From contig NZ_QEKM01000001.1 of NCBI RefSeq assembly GCF_003096555.1, positions 248,001 through 312,000 on the forward strand: 64,000 nucleotides of DNA, read 5' to 3'. This stretch comes from Simplicispira sp. 125 (GTDB lineage: Bacteria; Pseudomonadota; Gammaproteobacteria; Burkholderiales; Burkholderiaceae_C). Both the position numbers and the translations under genes were made by a program. Below the pieces are notes generated by a model, which saw nothing but the letters and a program-made list of their open reading frames with translations, had not been told where the DNA came from and searched no databases. Position 1 is the stretch's first letter, and each line of letters starts with the position of its first letter. This document shows positions 43,723-51,313 of this stretch, in pieces.

Positions 43723-45345
43723 TTAGAAGCGTGCCACGCCAAAGGTGTTGGGGTGCAGCACGCGCGCTCTGGCGTCGCGTGCCATCGCCAGGCACAGCGC
43801 CAGCACGTTGCGGGTGTCGCGCGGGTCGATGATTCCGTCGTCCCACAGGCGGGCGGTGCCAAACAGCACGTCGGATTCAAGGTCCAGGCGCCGCTTGAGC
43901 TGATCGCTCATGGCCTGGATACCGGCTTCGGCCTGCTCGTTCATCGGCACACCGGCGCGCTCGAGCTTGCTGCGGCTGATCATCTCCATGACCATGGCGG
44001 CCTGCGCGCCGCCCATCACGGCGGTGCGTGCGCTGGGCCAGGTGAAGATGAAGTCGGGATCGAACCCGCGCCCGCACATGCCGTAGTTGCCCGCGCCAAA
44101 CGAGCCGCCGACTACGATGGTGAACTTGGGTACGCGCGCATTGGCCACGGCCTGGATCATCTTGCTGCCGTGCTTGATGGCACCGGCGCGCTCGGCCGCC
44201 GTGCCCACCATGTAGCCTGTGGTGTTCTGTAAAAACACCAGCGGCGTGCCGCTCTGGTCGCACAGCTGGATGAACTGCGCCGCCTTGACCGAGCCCGTGG
44301 GCTGGATGGGGCCGTTGTTGGCGATGATGCCGACATGGTGGCCATCAATGCGTGCATGGCCGCACACCGTGTCGCTGTCGAAGGCCCCCTTGAATTCGAG
44401 GAAGTGCGAGCCGTCCACGATGCGGGCGATGATCTCGCGGGCATCGTAGGGCTCGCGCTCGTCTGCCGGGACGATGCCCAGCAGCTCCTCGGCGGGAAAC
44501 AAAGGCGCACGCACGCTGGCGCCCTGCGCACTGGCCTCGTCCCAGGGCAGGTGGTCCATCAGGTCGCGGGTCAGTGCAATGGCGTGCGCATCGTTCTCGG
44601 CCAGGTATTCGCCCAAGCCTGTCACGCTGGCGTGCATCTCGCTGCCACCCAGTTCCTCGTCGGTCGCATCTTCGCCAATGGCTGCTTTGACGAGTGGTGG
44701 GCCCGCCAGGTAGATGCTTGAGCGCCCTTTCACCAGCACCACATAGTCGGACAGACCCGGCAGGTAGGCGCCGCCTGCCGTGGACGAACCGTGCACCACC
44801 GCGATCTGCGGAATGCCCGCAGCCGACAGGCGCGCCTGGTTGGCAAAACTGCGCCCGCCATCGACAAAAATATCGGCCTGGTACATCAGATTGGCGCCGC
44901 CCGATTCGACCAGCGCAATCAGCGGCAGCTTGTTTTGCAACGCAATGGCCTGCGCGCGCAGGCCTTTCTTGAGGCCCATGGGCGCCACGGTGCCGCCCTT
45001 GACAGCGCTGTCGCTGGCGGAAATGAGCACGCGCTTGCCGGCCACCTGGCCGATGCCGACGATGGAGCCGCCGCCCAGCACGGCCTTCTTGCCGTCGTCG
45101 TCGTGCATCCCCAAGCCGGCCAGGGCGCTGAGTTCCAGAAAGCTGCTGCCCCGGTCGAGCAGGCGTGCAACCCGTTCGCGCGGAAGCAACTGGCCTTTTT
45201 TCTCGAACTTGCCTTGCTTGGAGGCCGACTCGGCCACCACCTTGCCTTGCAGGCCTTGCACCTGCGCGAGGCGTTCGGCCATGCGCTCGGCATTGCGGCG
45301 AAAGCTGTCGCTGTGTGCGTCGATCAGTGTGCGCAGAGCAGTCAT
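43723..45345 (-). CDS. Acyl-CoA carboxylase carboxyltransferase subunit (AtuC/LiuB-like)
   Basis: A 540-residue beta subunit of a biotin-dependent acyl-CoA carboxylase. The N-terminal half shows RVARLLDRGSSFLELSALAG, LISASDSAVKGGTVAPMGLKKGLRAQAIALQNKLPLIALVESGGANL and the oxyanion region HGSSTAGGAYLPGLSDYVVLV. The C-terminal half shows the second crotonase-like lobe (QPTGSVKAAQFIQLCDQSGTPLVFLQNTTGYMVGT) and SFGAGNYGMCGRGFDPDFIFTWPSARTAVMGGAQAA. It transfers the carboxyl group from biotin to the acyl-CoA. It overlaps the SDR gene by 4 bp and precedes the dehydrogenase by 40 bp. The substrate could be geranyl-, methylcrotonyl- or a related branched enoyl-CoA. Confidence 0.92.
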   Translation of the reverse strand: MTALRTLIDAHSDSFRRNAERMAERLAQVQGLQGKVVAESASKQGKFEKKGQLLPRERVARLLDRGSSFLELSALAGLGMHDDDGKKAVLGGGSIVGIGQVAGKRVLISASDSAVKGGTVAPMGLKKGLRAQAIALQNKLPLIALVESGGANLMYQADIFVDGGRSFANQARLSAAGIPQIAVVHGSSTAGGAYLPGLSDYVVLVKGRSSIYLAGPPLVKAAIGEDATDEELGGSEMHASVTGLGEYLAENDAHAIALTRDLMDHLPWDEASAQGASVRAPLFPAEELLGIVPADEREPYDAREIIARIVDGSHFLEFKGAFDSDTVCGHARIDGHHVGIIANNGPIQPTGSVKAAQFIQLCDQSGTPLVFLQNTTGYMVGTAAERAGAIKHGSKMIQAVANARVPKFTIVVGGSFGAGNYGMCGRGFDPDFIFTWPSARTAVMGGAQAAMVMEMISRSKLERAGVPMNEQAEAGIQAMSDQLKRRLDLESDVLFGTARLWDDGIIDPRDTRNVLALCLAMARDARARVLHPNTFGVARF

Positions 45346-46244
45346 GGGTTCAGCACCTCCGGTGTCTGCGCGCGGTGAAAACCCTCAAACGGCGGGCAGC
45401 GGTCGTGGTCCATGGTCGGGAAGACCGGGCTGCCCAGCGATGCCGCGCCGTCAATCTGCAGCGTGACGCCGCTGATAAAGGCCGCACCGGGGCTGAGCAG
45501 AAAGACGATGGCCGCGCTGATTTCTGCCTCGGTGGCCAGGCGCCGCATGGGCACATGCTGTCGCAGCTTTTTAATCATCGCCCGGACAGGGCCTTCGTAG
45601 CTGTCCATGCCCGAGGAGGCCACCCAGCCGGGCGATACGGCATTGACGCGCACACCCGCTTGTGCCCACTCAAACGCAGCGCTCATGGTCAGGTTGCTCA
45701 TGCCGGCGCGGGCCGCGCCCGAGTGGCCCATGCCCGGCATGCCGTTGCGAAAGTCGGCCGTCATGTTGACGATTGCGCCGCCATGCTCCTGCATGCTTTG
45801 CAGAAACACCTCGCGCATCATCAAAAAGCCACCGGTGAGGTTGTTGCTGACGACCGCTTCAAAGCCGCGCTTGCTGATGGCCTGCAGCGGCGCCGGGAAC
45901 TGCCCGCCCGCGTTGTTGACCAGTCCGTCGATACGGCCCACGCGCGCCACCACGGCGGCTACCGCAGTTTTTACCGCGTCTTCGTCGCGGATGTCGAAGG
46001 CCTGGGTTTCGCACTGGCCGCCGTCGTCGCGGATCTCTTGCGCCACGCGGTCGAGCTTCTCCTGCGTACGCCCGCTGATGACAACGCGCGCACCAAGCGA
46101 GGCGAGCTCATGCGCCACGCAGCGGCCAATACCGCTGCCGCCGCCGGTCACCCACAAGGTGCGGCCCTGGAAAAGTCCGCCGCGAAAGATGCTGTGGTAC
46201 TGCGCCGGGGCGGGAGTCTGAAGGGGAAGGGTAGGCTGGTTCAT
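45342..46244 (-). CDS. Short-chain dehydrogenase/reductase (AtuB-like position)
   Basis: A 300-residue SDR. The NAD(P)-binding glycine motif TLWVTGGGSGIGRCVAHELASLG lies near residue 30, the NAG motif LVNNAGGQFPAPL near 108, and the active-site Ser is near the ADFRNGMPGMGHSG stretch. In that stretch the usual Tyr-x-x-x-Lys is not clear: the loop reads GMGHSGAARAGMSNLTMSAAFEW. This resembles peroxisomal trans-2-enoyl-CoA reductase-like SDRs, which lack the standard YxxxK. It is the first gene of the carboxylase operon, and its start codon faces the operator at 46284-46297. Confidence 0.85.
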   Translation of the reverse strand: MNQPTLPLQTPAPAQYHSIFRGGLFQGRTLWVTGGGSGIGRCVAHELASLGARVVISGRTQEKLDRVAQEIRDDGGQCETQAFDIRDEDAVKTAVAAVVARVGRIDGLVNNAGGQFPAPLQAISKRGFEAVVSNNLTGGFLMMREVFLQSMQEHGGAIVNMTADFRNGMPGMGHSGAARAGMSNLTMSAAFEWAQAGVRVNAVSPGWVASSGMDSYEGPVRAMIKKLRQHVPMRRLATEAEISAAIVFLLSPGAAFISGVTLQIDGAASLGSPVFPTMDHDRCPPFEGFHRAQTPEVLNP

Positions 46245-46283
46245 GTCGATTGCAGATCAAGGATGACGTATTAGACTAATGCA

Positions 46284-46298
46284 TGACGTTTACGTCAA
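46284..46298. promoter_or_regulatory. Candidate LiuR-type operator in the divergent promoter region
   Basis: TGACGTTTACGTCAA, with palindromic arms TGACG and CGTCA around TTTA, sits between the SDR (minus) and SCP2 (plus) start codons. TGACGTTTACGT recurs at 25294-25309 before etfBA. ATGACGTA at 46263-46270 may be a further half-site. The likely ligand is the MerR-type protein encoded at 46690. Confidence 0.6.
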
Positions 46299-46390
46299 CC
46301 TAGTTTCTTATAGGTATTTTCCCTTTGGTTATGGGAACTCATTGCACTTATGATGCTGACCTTGTTTACCCCATCTTCACAAGGAACACC

Positions 46391-46687
46391 ATGAACATCC
46401 AGGAATGCACCGACGCCATCCGCGCCAAAGTGGGCGACGACAGCGGTTTGAACGCCGTGCTCAAGTTCGATTGCGGCGCTGACGGCCAGATCGTCATCGA
46501 CGGTGCGGCGGCGCCCAATACCGTGGACAACAATGACCGTGATGCCGACTGCACCGTGGCCATCACGCTGGAAAACCTGAACAACCTGCTCACCGGCAAG
46601 CTCGATCCGGTGACCGGCTTCATGGGTGGCAAGTTCAAGGTCAGCGGCGACATGAGCCTCGCCATGAAGCTGCAGCGGGTGGTCTGA
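46391..46687 (+). CDS. SCP2 sterol-binding domain protein
   Basis: A 98-residue single-domain protein of the SCP2 fold, a small lipid or acyl-CoA carrier. Family features are KFDCGADGQIVIDGAAAPNTV, DADCTVAITLENLNNLLTGKLDPVTGFMGGKFKVSGDMSLAMKLQ. The ATG at 46391 follows AAGGAACACC. It lies 2 bp before the MerR-type gene and diverges from the carboxylase operon, so it may bind the hydrophobic CoA intermediates of that pathway. No signal peptide is present. Confidence 0.9.
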   Translation: MNIQECTDAIRAKVGDDSGLNAVLKFDCGADGQIVIDGAAAPNTVDNNDRDADCTVAITLENLNNLLTGKLDPVTGFMGGKFKVSGDMSLAMKLQRVV

Positions 46688-46689
46688 CC

Positions 46690-47172
46690 ATGGTGGCTGG
46701 CCGCACCCCCGGCTCTGCCGACCGGCAGGCCGCCGCCACGGAGGCGGCGCGCCAGGTGCTGGCCGATCATTTTTCGGACGACAAGGACTCCGAGCTGTTC
46801 GGCGTCACCGAGTTGTGCAATGCCTTTGATGTGACGCCGCGCACCCTGCGCTTTTACGAAGACAAGGGCTTGCTCAGCCCGCGCCGCATCAATGGCACCC
46901 GTGTTTACAGTCGGCGCGACCGCGCGCGGCTGGCGCTGATCCTGCGCGCCAAGGTCATTGGCTCGTCGCTCGCCGAGATCAAGCAGTACCTGGACATGTA
47001 TGGCCAGGCGGGCGAAGGTCGCGAGCAGCAGCTGCGCTATGTGCTTGCCCGCACCGATGGCGCCATTGCCGAGCTGGAGCAAAAGCTCACCCACATTGAA
47101 AGCAGCCTGGCCGAGTTGCGCATCATCAACAGCAACGTGCGCCAGAACCTGGGGCTGCCTCCACTGGAATAA
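46690..47172 (+). CDS. MerR family transcriptional regulator (LiuR-like)
   Basis: A 160-residue MerR regulator. After a 36-residue Ala/Asp-rich leader comes the winged helix FGVTELCNAFDVTPRTLRFYEDKGLLSPRRINGTRVYSRRDRARLALILRAKVIGSSLAEIKQYLDMYG, then a dimerisation coiled coil (GREQQLRYVLARTDGAIAELEQKLTHIESSLAEL). No cysteines suited for metal sensing are seen, so it is not a metal regulator. The RTLRFYEDKGLLSPRR...YSxRDRxRLxLILRxK pattern is that of LiuR-type regulators of branched-chain and acyl-CoA catabolism. It is co-transcribed with the SCP2 gene and probably acts on the shared palindromes at 46284 and 25294. Confidence 0.88.
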   Translation: MVAGRTPGSADRQAAATEAARQVLADHFSDDKDSELFGVTELCNAFDVTPRTLRFYEDKGLLSPRRINGTRVYSRRDRARLALILRAKVIGSSLAEIKQYLDMYGQAGEGREQQLRYVLARTDGAIAELEQKLTHIESSLAELRIINSNVRQNLGLPPLE

Positions 47173-47187
47173 CTTGGACTGTTGCTG

Positions 47188-47224
47188 AAAGCGCCGACGG
47201 ATCTGCGGATCAGGTCGGCGCTTT
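47188..47224 (+). terminator. Terminator after the MerR-type regulator gene
   Basis: AAAGCGCCGAC (47188-47198) pairs perfectly with GTCGGCGCTTT (47214-47224) and is followed by TGCTTT. It separates the regulator transcript from the malonyl-CoA decarboxylase gene. Confidence 0.8.
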
Positions 47225-47283
47225 TGCTTTGGTGTTGTCGCAATGGCGGTGATACACAATCGGGGGAATCGCAGTCTTTTTCG

Positions 47284-48744
47284 ATGGAGCCCATGACCAC
47301 CGCACCCGAATGGATCACCCGCAATGTTTCGCGCCTGCGCGGTGCCCGACCCGCAGCCGATGCAGCCCCGGCCTCCGTAGCCGCAAAACCCGCGGCCGAG
47401 CGCAGTACCCATGAGCGCCTGCAGGCCACGCTGCGCCGTGGCACCGAGGCACTCGCGCCGCGTGCCCTGCGCCGCCTGCTGGCCGACCTGCAGGAGGTGG
47501 TGGCGCCCCGGGTCAGCGAGATGGAAGGGGGGACCCGCGCCCAGGCGGTGGCCGCCTGGTACGCGCAGGCCGAACCGGGCGAGCGGCGCGACATGTGGCT
47601 GCTGATGAGCGAGCAGTTTGCGCCCGACGCCACGCGCTTCAAATCCGCCCGTGTACGTTACGAGGCGGCGGCGGGCACGGAAGAGCAGGGCCAGGCCGAA
47701 ATCGGCCTGCGCCGCGCGATGGTTTCGCCCCGCACGCGCCTGCTGCAGCGTTTTGCGGTGTTTCCGCAAGGCATGCGGTTTTTGGTGGACTTGCGTGCCG
47801 AACTGCTGCGCGCCTTGAAAGGCGACAAGCGCCTGCTGGCGCTCGATGCCGAGCTGGAGCACCTGTTCTCTACCTGGTTCGACGTGGCCTTCCTGGAGTT
47901 GCGCCGCCTCTCGTGGGATTCGCCGGCCTCGCTGCTCGAAAAACTCATCCAGTACGAGGCCGTGCACGACATCCGCAGTTGGGCCGATTTGAAGAACCGC
48001 CTCGACAGCGACCGCCGCTGCTATGGATTTTTCCACCCGCGCCTGCCCAATGAGCCTTTGATTTTTGTCGAAGTGGCCCTGGTGGACCATATCTCCGGCA
48101 GCATTACGCCGCTGCTCGACGAGACAGCCGCGCACATGGATATCGGCAAATCCACCACGGCGATTTTTTATTCCATCAGCAACACGCAAACCGGCTTGCG
48201 CGGCGTGAGCTTTGGTGACTCGCTCATCAAGCATGTCGTGGAGACGCTGCAGCAGGAGTTTCCGCGCCTGCGCACCTTTGCCACGCTGTCGCCGATTCCG
48301 GGTTTCCGTGCGTGGCTGGGCAAAAATGCAGGCGCCATGCTCGAGCGCCTGGACGAGCGGCGCCGCGCTGAGCTGGGCCGCGCAGTGGGCTTCGAGCCGC
48401 CGCAGGCCTCGCACCTGCTGGAAGCTGTGGACAAGGCGCAGGCGCTGGATGAACGCTCGCCCGTGCGCCAGTTGCTGCTGCAGTGTGCTGCGCACTACCT
48501 GGCACGCGAGCTGGTGGATGGCAAGCCCGTAGACCCGGTGGCGCGCTTCCACCTGGGCAATGGTGCACGGGTGGAGCGCCTCAATTGGGCGGGAGACCCG
48601 TCAGCCAAGGGCCACAAGCAGTCGTACGGACTGATGGTGAATTATTTGTACGACCTCAAGCGCATCGACAAGCACCGCAGCCTGCTGGCCGAGGGCAAGG
48701 TGGCCGCATCGCGCGAGATCGAAAGTCTGAGCGCCTTGCGCTGA
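47284..48744 (+). CDS. Malonyl-CoA decarboxylase family protein
   Basis: A 486-residue malonyl-CoA decarboxylase (malonyl-CoA to acetyl-CoA and CO2). The helical N-terminal domain covers residues to about 200. The GNAT-like catalytic domain contains RRCYGFFHPRLPNEPLIFVEVALVDHISGSI, TTAIFYSISNTQTGLRGVSFGDSLIKHVVETL and ARFHLGNGARVERLNWAGDPSAKGHKQSYGLMVNYLYDL, the family signature with its catalytic Ser/His region. Two starts are possible (47284 and 47293), the second with GGAG before it. With the synthetase two genes later it completes a malonate-to-acetyl-CoA route. Confidence 0.92.
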   Translation: MEPMTTAPEWITRNVSRLRGARPAADAAPASVAAKPAAERSTHERLQATLRRGTEALAPRALRRLLADLQEVVAPRVSEMEGGTRAQAVAAWYAQAEPGERRDMWLLMSEQFAPDATRFKSARVRYEAAAGTEEQGQAEIGLRRAMVSPRTRLLQRFAVFPQGMRFLVDLRAELLRALKGDKRLLALDAELEHLFSTWFDVAFLELRRLSWDSPASLLEKLIQYEAVHDIRSWADLKNRLDSDRRCYGFFHPRLPNEPLIFVEVALVDHISGSITPLLDETAAHMDIGKSTTAIFYSISNTQTGLRGVSFGDSLIKHVVETLQQEFPRLRTFATLSPIPGFRAWLGKNAGAMLERLDERRRAELGRAVGFEPPQASHLLEAVDKAQALDERSPVRQLLLQCAAHYLARELVDGKPVDPVARFHLGNGARVERLNWAGDPSAKGHKQSYGLMVNYLYDLKRIDKHRSLLAEGKVAASREIESLSALR

Positions 48745-48777
48745 ACGGGCGCAGGGGGTGGGGGAGTGAAGGAATCC

Positions 48778-49602
48778 ATGGAAACAACCGCAGAAGTGGC
48801 GGCGGCGCGGGCCGCTGGAGAGGCCGGCGATGCCGGTGTAGTGCTGGTCACCGTGCGCAACAGCGGGCGGCTCAACGCCATGTCGCGAGCCATGTGGCGC
48901 CAGTTGCGCAGTGTTTTTCTGGGCATCCAGCAGGATGCCAGGGTGCGCTGCGTGCTCATCGAAGGGGCGGGCGGCGCTTTCTGCGCAGGCGGAGACATTT
49001 CGGAATACCCAGCCTTTCGCTTCGACCCGGCGGCGTTGCGAGACTTTCATGAGAACGATGTCTGGGGCGCTCTGCAGGCCATGCTCGACTGCGACGTGCC
49101 CATCGTGGCGCGCATCGATGGCGCCTGCATGGGCGCGGGCGTGGAGATCGCCAGTTGCTGCGACATCCGCATTGCCGGAGCAGGTTCGCGCTTTGGCGCA
49201 CCCATTGCGCGCCTGGGTTTTCCGATGGCCCCGCGCGAGGCGCAGCTCGTGGCGGGCGCCGTGGGGGAGCTGACGGCGCGCCAGATGCTGCTGGAAGCCG
49301 CCACCTTTACGGCGCCCGAGATGCTGGCGCGTGGATTCCTGAGCCGCGTGGTGCCCGACGAGCGGCTCGGCGCCGAGGCCCTGGGCACCGCCCTGCGCGT
49401 GGCCGCGCTGGCACCCCAGGCCGCCCGCCTGAACAAGCAGACACTTCGGGCATTAAAAATGCCTCCAGCGCTTGATGGTCAAGCGCCAACAGCTATCGAA
49501 AATGAAGCACATAGCGCTGCGGACCCATACGCCTACGCGCCCAGTGCCGAACACCGTGAGGGCATCACCGCCTTCCTTGCCAAACGCCCGCCTGTGTTTT
49601 GA
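48778..49602 (+). CDS. Enoyl-CoA hydratase/isomerase family protein
   Basis: A 274-residue crotonase between malonyl-CoA decarboxylase and synthetase genes. The oxyanion segments are EGAGGAFCAGGDISEYPAF near residue 63 and GACMGAGVEIASCCDIRIA near 118, where the first catalytic Glu is kept (GVEIA). The second position is not acidic (GAPIARLGFPM). Residues about 225-246 (RALKMPPALDGQAPTAIENE) are encoded by a reversed copy of the dispersed repeat, which the reading frame passes through before the normal tail EHREGITAFLAKRPPVF. The start at 48778 is chosen; a GTG at 48766 is possible. The substrate is unknown. Confidence 0.85.
   Translation: METTAEVAAARAAGEAGDAGVVLVTVRNSGRLNAMSRAMWRQLRSVFLGIQQDARVRCVLIEGAGGAFCAGGDISEYPAFRFDPAALRDFHENDVWGALQAMLDCDVPIVARIDGACMGAGVEIASCCDIRIAGAGSRFGAPIARLGFPMAPREAQLVAGAVGELTARQMLLEAATFTAPEMLARGFLSRVVPDERLGAEALGTALRVAALAPQAARLNKQTLRALKMPPALDGQAPTAIENEAHSAADPYAYAPSAEHREGITAFLAKRPPVF
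49451..49517 (-). repeat. Dispersed GCTAT stem-loop repeat, copy 7 (inside a crotonase gene)
   Basis: On the minus strand GCTATGTGCTTCATTTTCGATAGCTG is followed by GGCGCTTGACCATCAAGCGC, TGGAGGC and ATTTTTAATG. It is a long-form copy lying antisense within the coding region, and it is translated through without a stop. Confidence 0.75.
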
Positions 49603-49609
49603 CCCCGCC

Positions 49610-51175
49610 ATGACCACAATGCCCCCCAACGAAAGCCTCTTCGCCGCCCTGCGCGCGGCCTTTCCCGCCGACCTGGACGCCACGGCCATCGAAACCACCG
49701 CGCCCGATGGCACGCCGCTGTACTACACCTGGGGCGACATCGACCGCGCCAGTGCGCGCATGGCCAATTTGCTGGGCTCGCTGGGTCTGCCCGATGGCAG
49801 CCGCATCGCCGTGCAGGTGGAAAAATCCGTCGAGGCCTTGCTGCTGTACCTGGCCACGCTGCGTGCGGGCTATGTCTTTTTGCCGCTCAACACCGCCTAC
49901 CAGAGCGCCGAGATCGAATACTTCATCGGCAACGCTGAGCCTGCGGTGGTGGTGTGCACGCCGGGCAACTTTGGCTGGGTGTCGAAGATCGCCTTCACGG
50001 CGGGCACGCGCCATGTGTTCACGCTGGGCGAGAACCGCGACGGCAGCCTGCTGGAGCGCGCCGTGCACTATGCCGACACGCACGAGGTGGCGCGCAAAGG
50101 CCCGGACGATGTGGCCGCCATTCTCTACACCAGCGGCACCACGGGCCGTAGCAAGGGGGCGATGCTGACGCACGGCAACCTGCTGTCCAACGCGGTGGTG
50201 CTCAATGACTACTGGGGCTGGCGCCAGGACGACGTGCTGATCCACGCGCTGCCCATCTTCCATGTGCATGGGCTGTTCGTGGCCATCCATGCGGCGCTGC
50301 TGGGCGGCAGCAAGATGATCTGGCTGGCGAAGTTCGACCCTCAGGCCGTGATCGCCGCGCTGCCGCGCGCCACGGTGTTCATGGGCGTGCCCACGCTGTA
50401 TGTGCGCATGCTGGGCGAGGCCAGGCTCACGCACGCGGCGGCGCGCCACATGCGGCTGTTCATTTCGGGCTCGGCGCCGCTGCTCATCGAAACCTTCCGC
50501 GACTGGCAGGAGCGCACCGGCCACACCATCCTGGAACGCTACGGCATGAGCGAGACCATCATGCTCACCTCCAACCCTTACCAAGCCGATGCGCGCCACG
50601 GAGGCCAGGACGAGCGCCGTGGCGGCACCGTGGGCTTCCCGCTGCCCGGCGTGGGCCTGCGTGTGGTGGGGGACGACGGCCGGGAGCTGGCCGTGGGCGA
50701 GACCGGCCACATCCAGGTGCGCGGCGCCAACGTGTTCCAGGGCTACTGGCGCATGCCCGAGAAGACGGCCGAGGAGTTCACGCCCGATGGCTGGTTCAAG
50801 ACCGGCGACGTGGGCGTGGTGGACGAGCGCGGCTACGTGCGCATCGTCGGCCGCAGCAAGGACCTGATCATCAGCGGCGGCTACAACGTCTACCCGGCCG
50901 AGGTCGAGGGCACCATCAACGAGCTGCCCGGCGTGATGGAAAGCGCCCTGGTCGGTGTGCCGCACCCTGATTTCGGTGAGGTGGGCGTGGCTGTGGTCAT
51001 TGCCAAACCGGGTACCGTGCTGGACGGCGAGGTGATTCTTGCGCAGCTCAAGTCCCAGCTGGCCAACTTCAAGGTTCCCAAGCGCTGCTTCGTGGCCGCC
51101 GAGCTGCCGCGCAACGCCATGGGCAAGGTGCAAAAGAACCTGCTGCGCGCGCAGTACCAGGGGCTGTTTGCCTGA
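49610..51175 (+). CDS. matB: Malonyl-CoA synthetase (malonate-CoA ligase)
   Basis: A 521-residue AMP-forming ligase of the MatB type (ACSF3-like). The ATP loop is AAILYTSGTTGRSKGAMLTHGNLLSNAV near residue 165, the malonate-type pocket region HALPIFHVHGLFVAIHAAL near 210, ERYGMSETIMLTSNPY near 306, GWFKTGDVGVVDERGYVRIVGRSKDLIISGGYNVYPAEVE near 396 and the late Lys in PRNAMGKVQKNLLR. Location after malonyl-CoA decarboxylase supports malonate as substrate. The start at 49610 lies 7 bp after the crotonase stop; the longer upstream frame is not used. Confidence 0.9.
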   Translation: MTTMPPNESLFAALRAAFPADLDATAIETTAPDGTPLYYTWGDIDRASARMANLLGSLGLPDGSRIAVQVEKSVEALLLYLATLRAGYVFLPLNTAYQSAEIEYFIGNAEPAVVVCTPGNFGWVSKIAFTAGTRHVFTLGENRDGSLLERAVHYADTHEVARKGPDDVAAILYTSGTTGRSKGAMLTHGNLLSNAVVLNDYWGWRQDDVLIHALPIFHVHGLFVAIHAALLGGSKMIWLAKFDPQAVIAALPRATVFMGVPTLYVRMLGEARLTHAAARHMRLFISGSAPLLIETFRDWQERTGHTILERYGMSETIMLTSNPYQADARHGGQDERRGGTVGFPLPGVGLRVVGDDGRELAVGETGHIQVRGANVFQGYWRMPEKTAEEFTPDGWFKTGDVGVVDERGYVRIVGRSKDLIISGGYNVYPAEVEGTINELPGVMESALVGVPHPDFGEVGVAVVIAKPGTVLDGEVILAQLKSQLANFKVPKRCFVAAELPRNAMGKVQKNLLRAQYQGLFA

Positions 51176-51194
51176 AAAAATGCACACGCCGCCC

Positions 51195-51275
51195 TGTATA
51201 CATAAAGGGCATGAATGCTATTAAAGTGGTAGCTATTATCGTTTGATGAATAAGCGATAGAGGCCAAAAATTCCC
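51195..51275. repeat. Dispersed GCTAT stem-loop repeat, copy 8 (after matB)
   Basis: The sequence is GCTATTAAAGTGGTAGCTATTAT, CGTTTGATGAATAAGCG, ATAGAGGCCAAAAATT. A further imperfect stem CGCCCTGTATACATAAAGGGC lies just before it. It occupies the gap between matB and the exosortase-related genes. Confidence 0.75.
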
Positions 51276-51283
51276 GAAATCAA

Positions 51284-51313
51284 CGTAGCGCTAGCACCCG
51301 AATGTGCGAATGC
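51284..51313 (-). pseudogene. Possible remnant of a universal stress protein gene 3' end
   Basis: AGCACC...ATGTGCGAATGC.TCAGC at 51289-51320 resembles 53147-53172, the 3' end of the intact universal stress protein gene, over about 25 bases with few changes. It may be a leftover of a second copy, just upstream of the IPTL-CTERM fragment. This rests on a short match only. Confidence 0.35.

Noticed and set aside
39507..45345. Cluster taken as a leucine (Liu) methylcrotonyl-CoA carboxylase operon
   Set aside because: Gene content fits in part, but the order of SDR, carboxyltransferase, dehydrogenase, hydratase, carboxylase is that of atu, and an isovaleryl-CoA dehydrogenase/HMG-CoA lyase pair is missing. 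I keep the substrate open.
46366..48552. 728-codon frame antisense to SCP2, MerR and malonyl-CoA decarboxylase genes
   Set aside because: It is a shadow of three genes with clear families, with a low-complexity translation.
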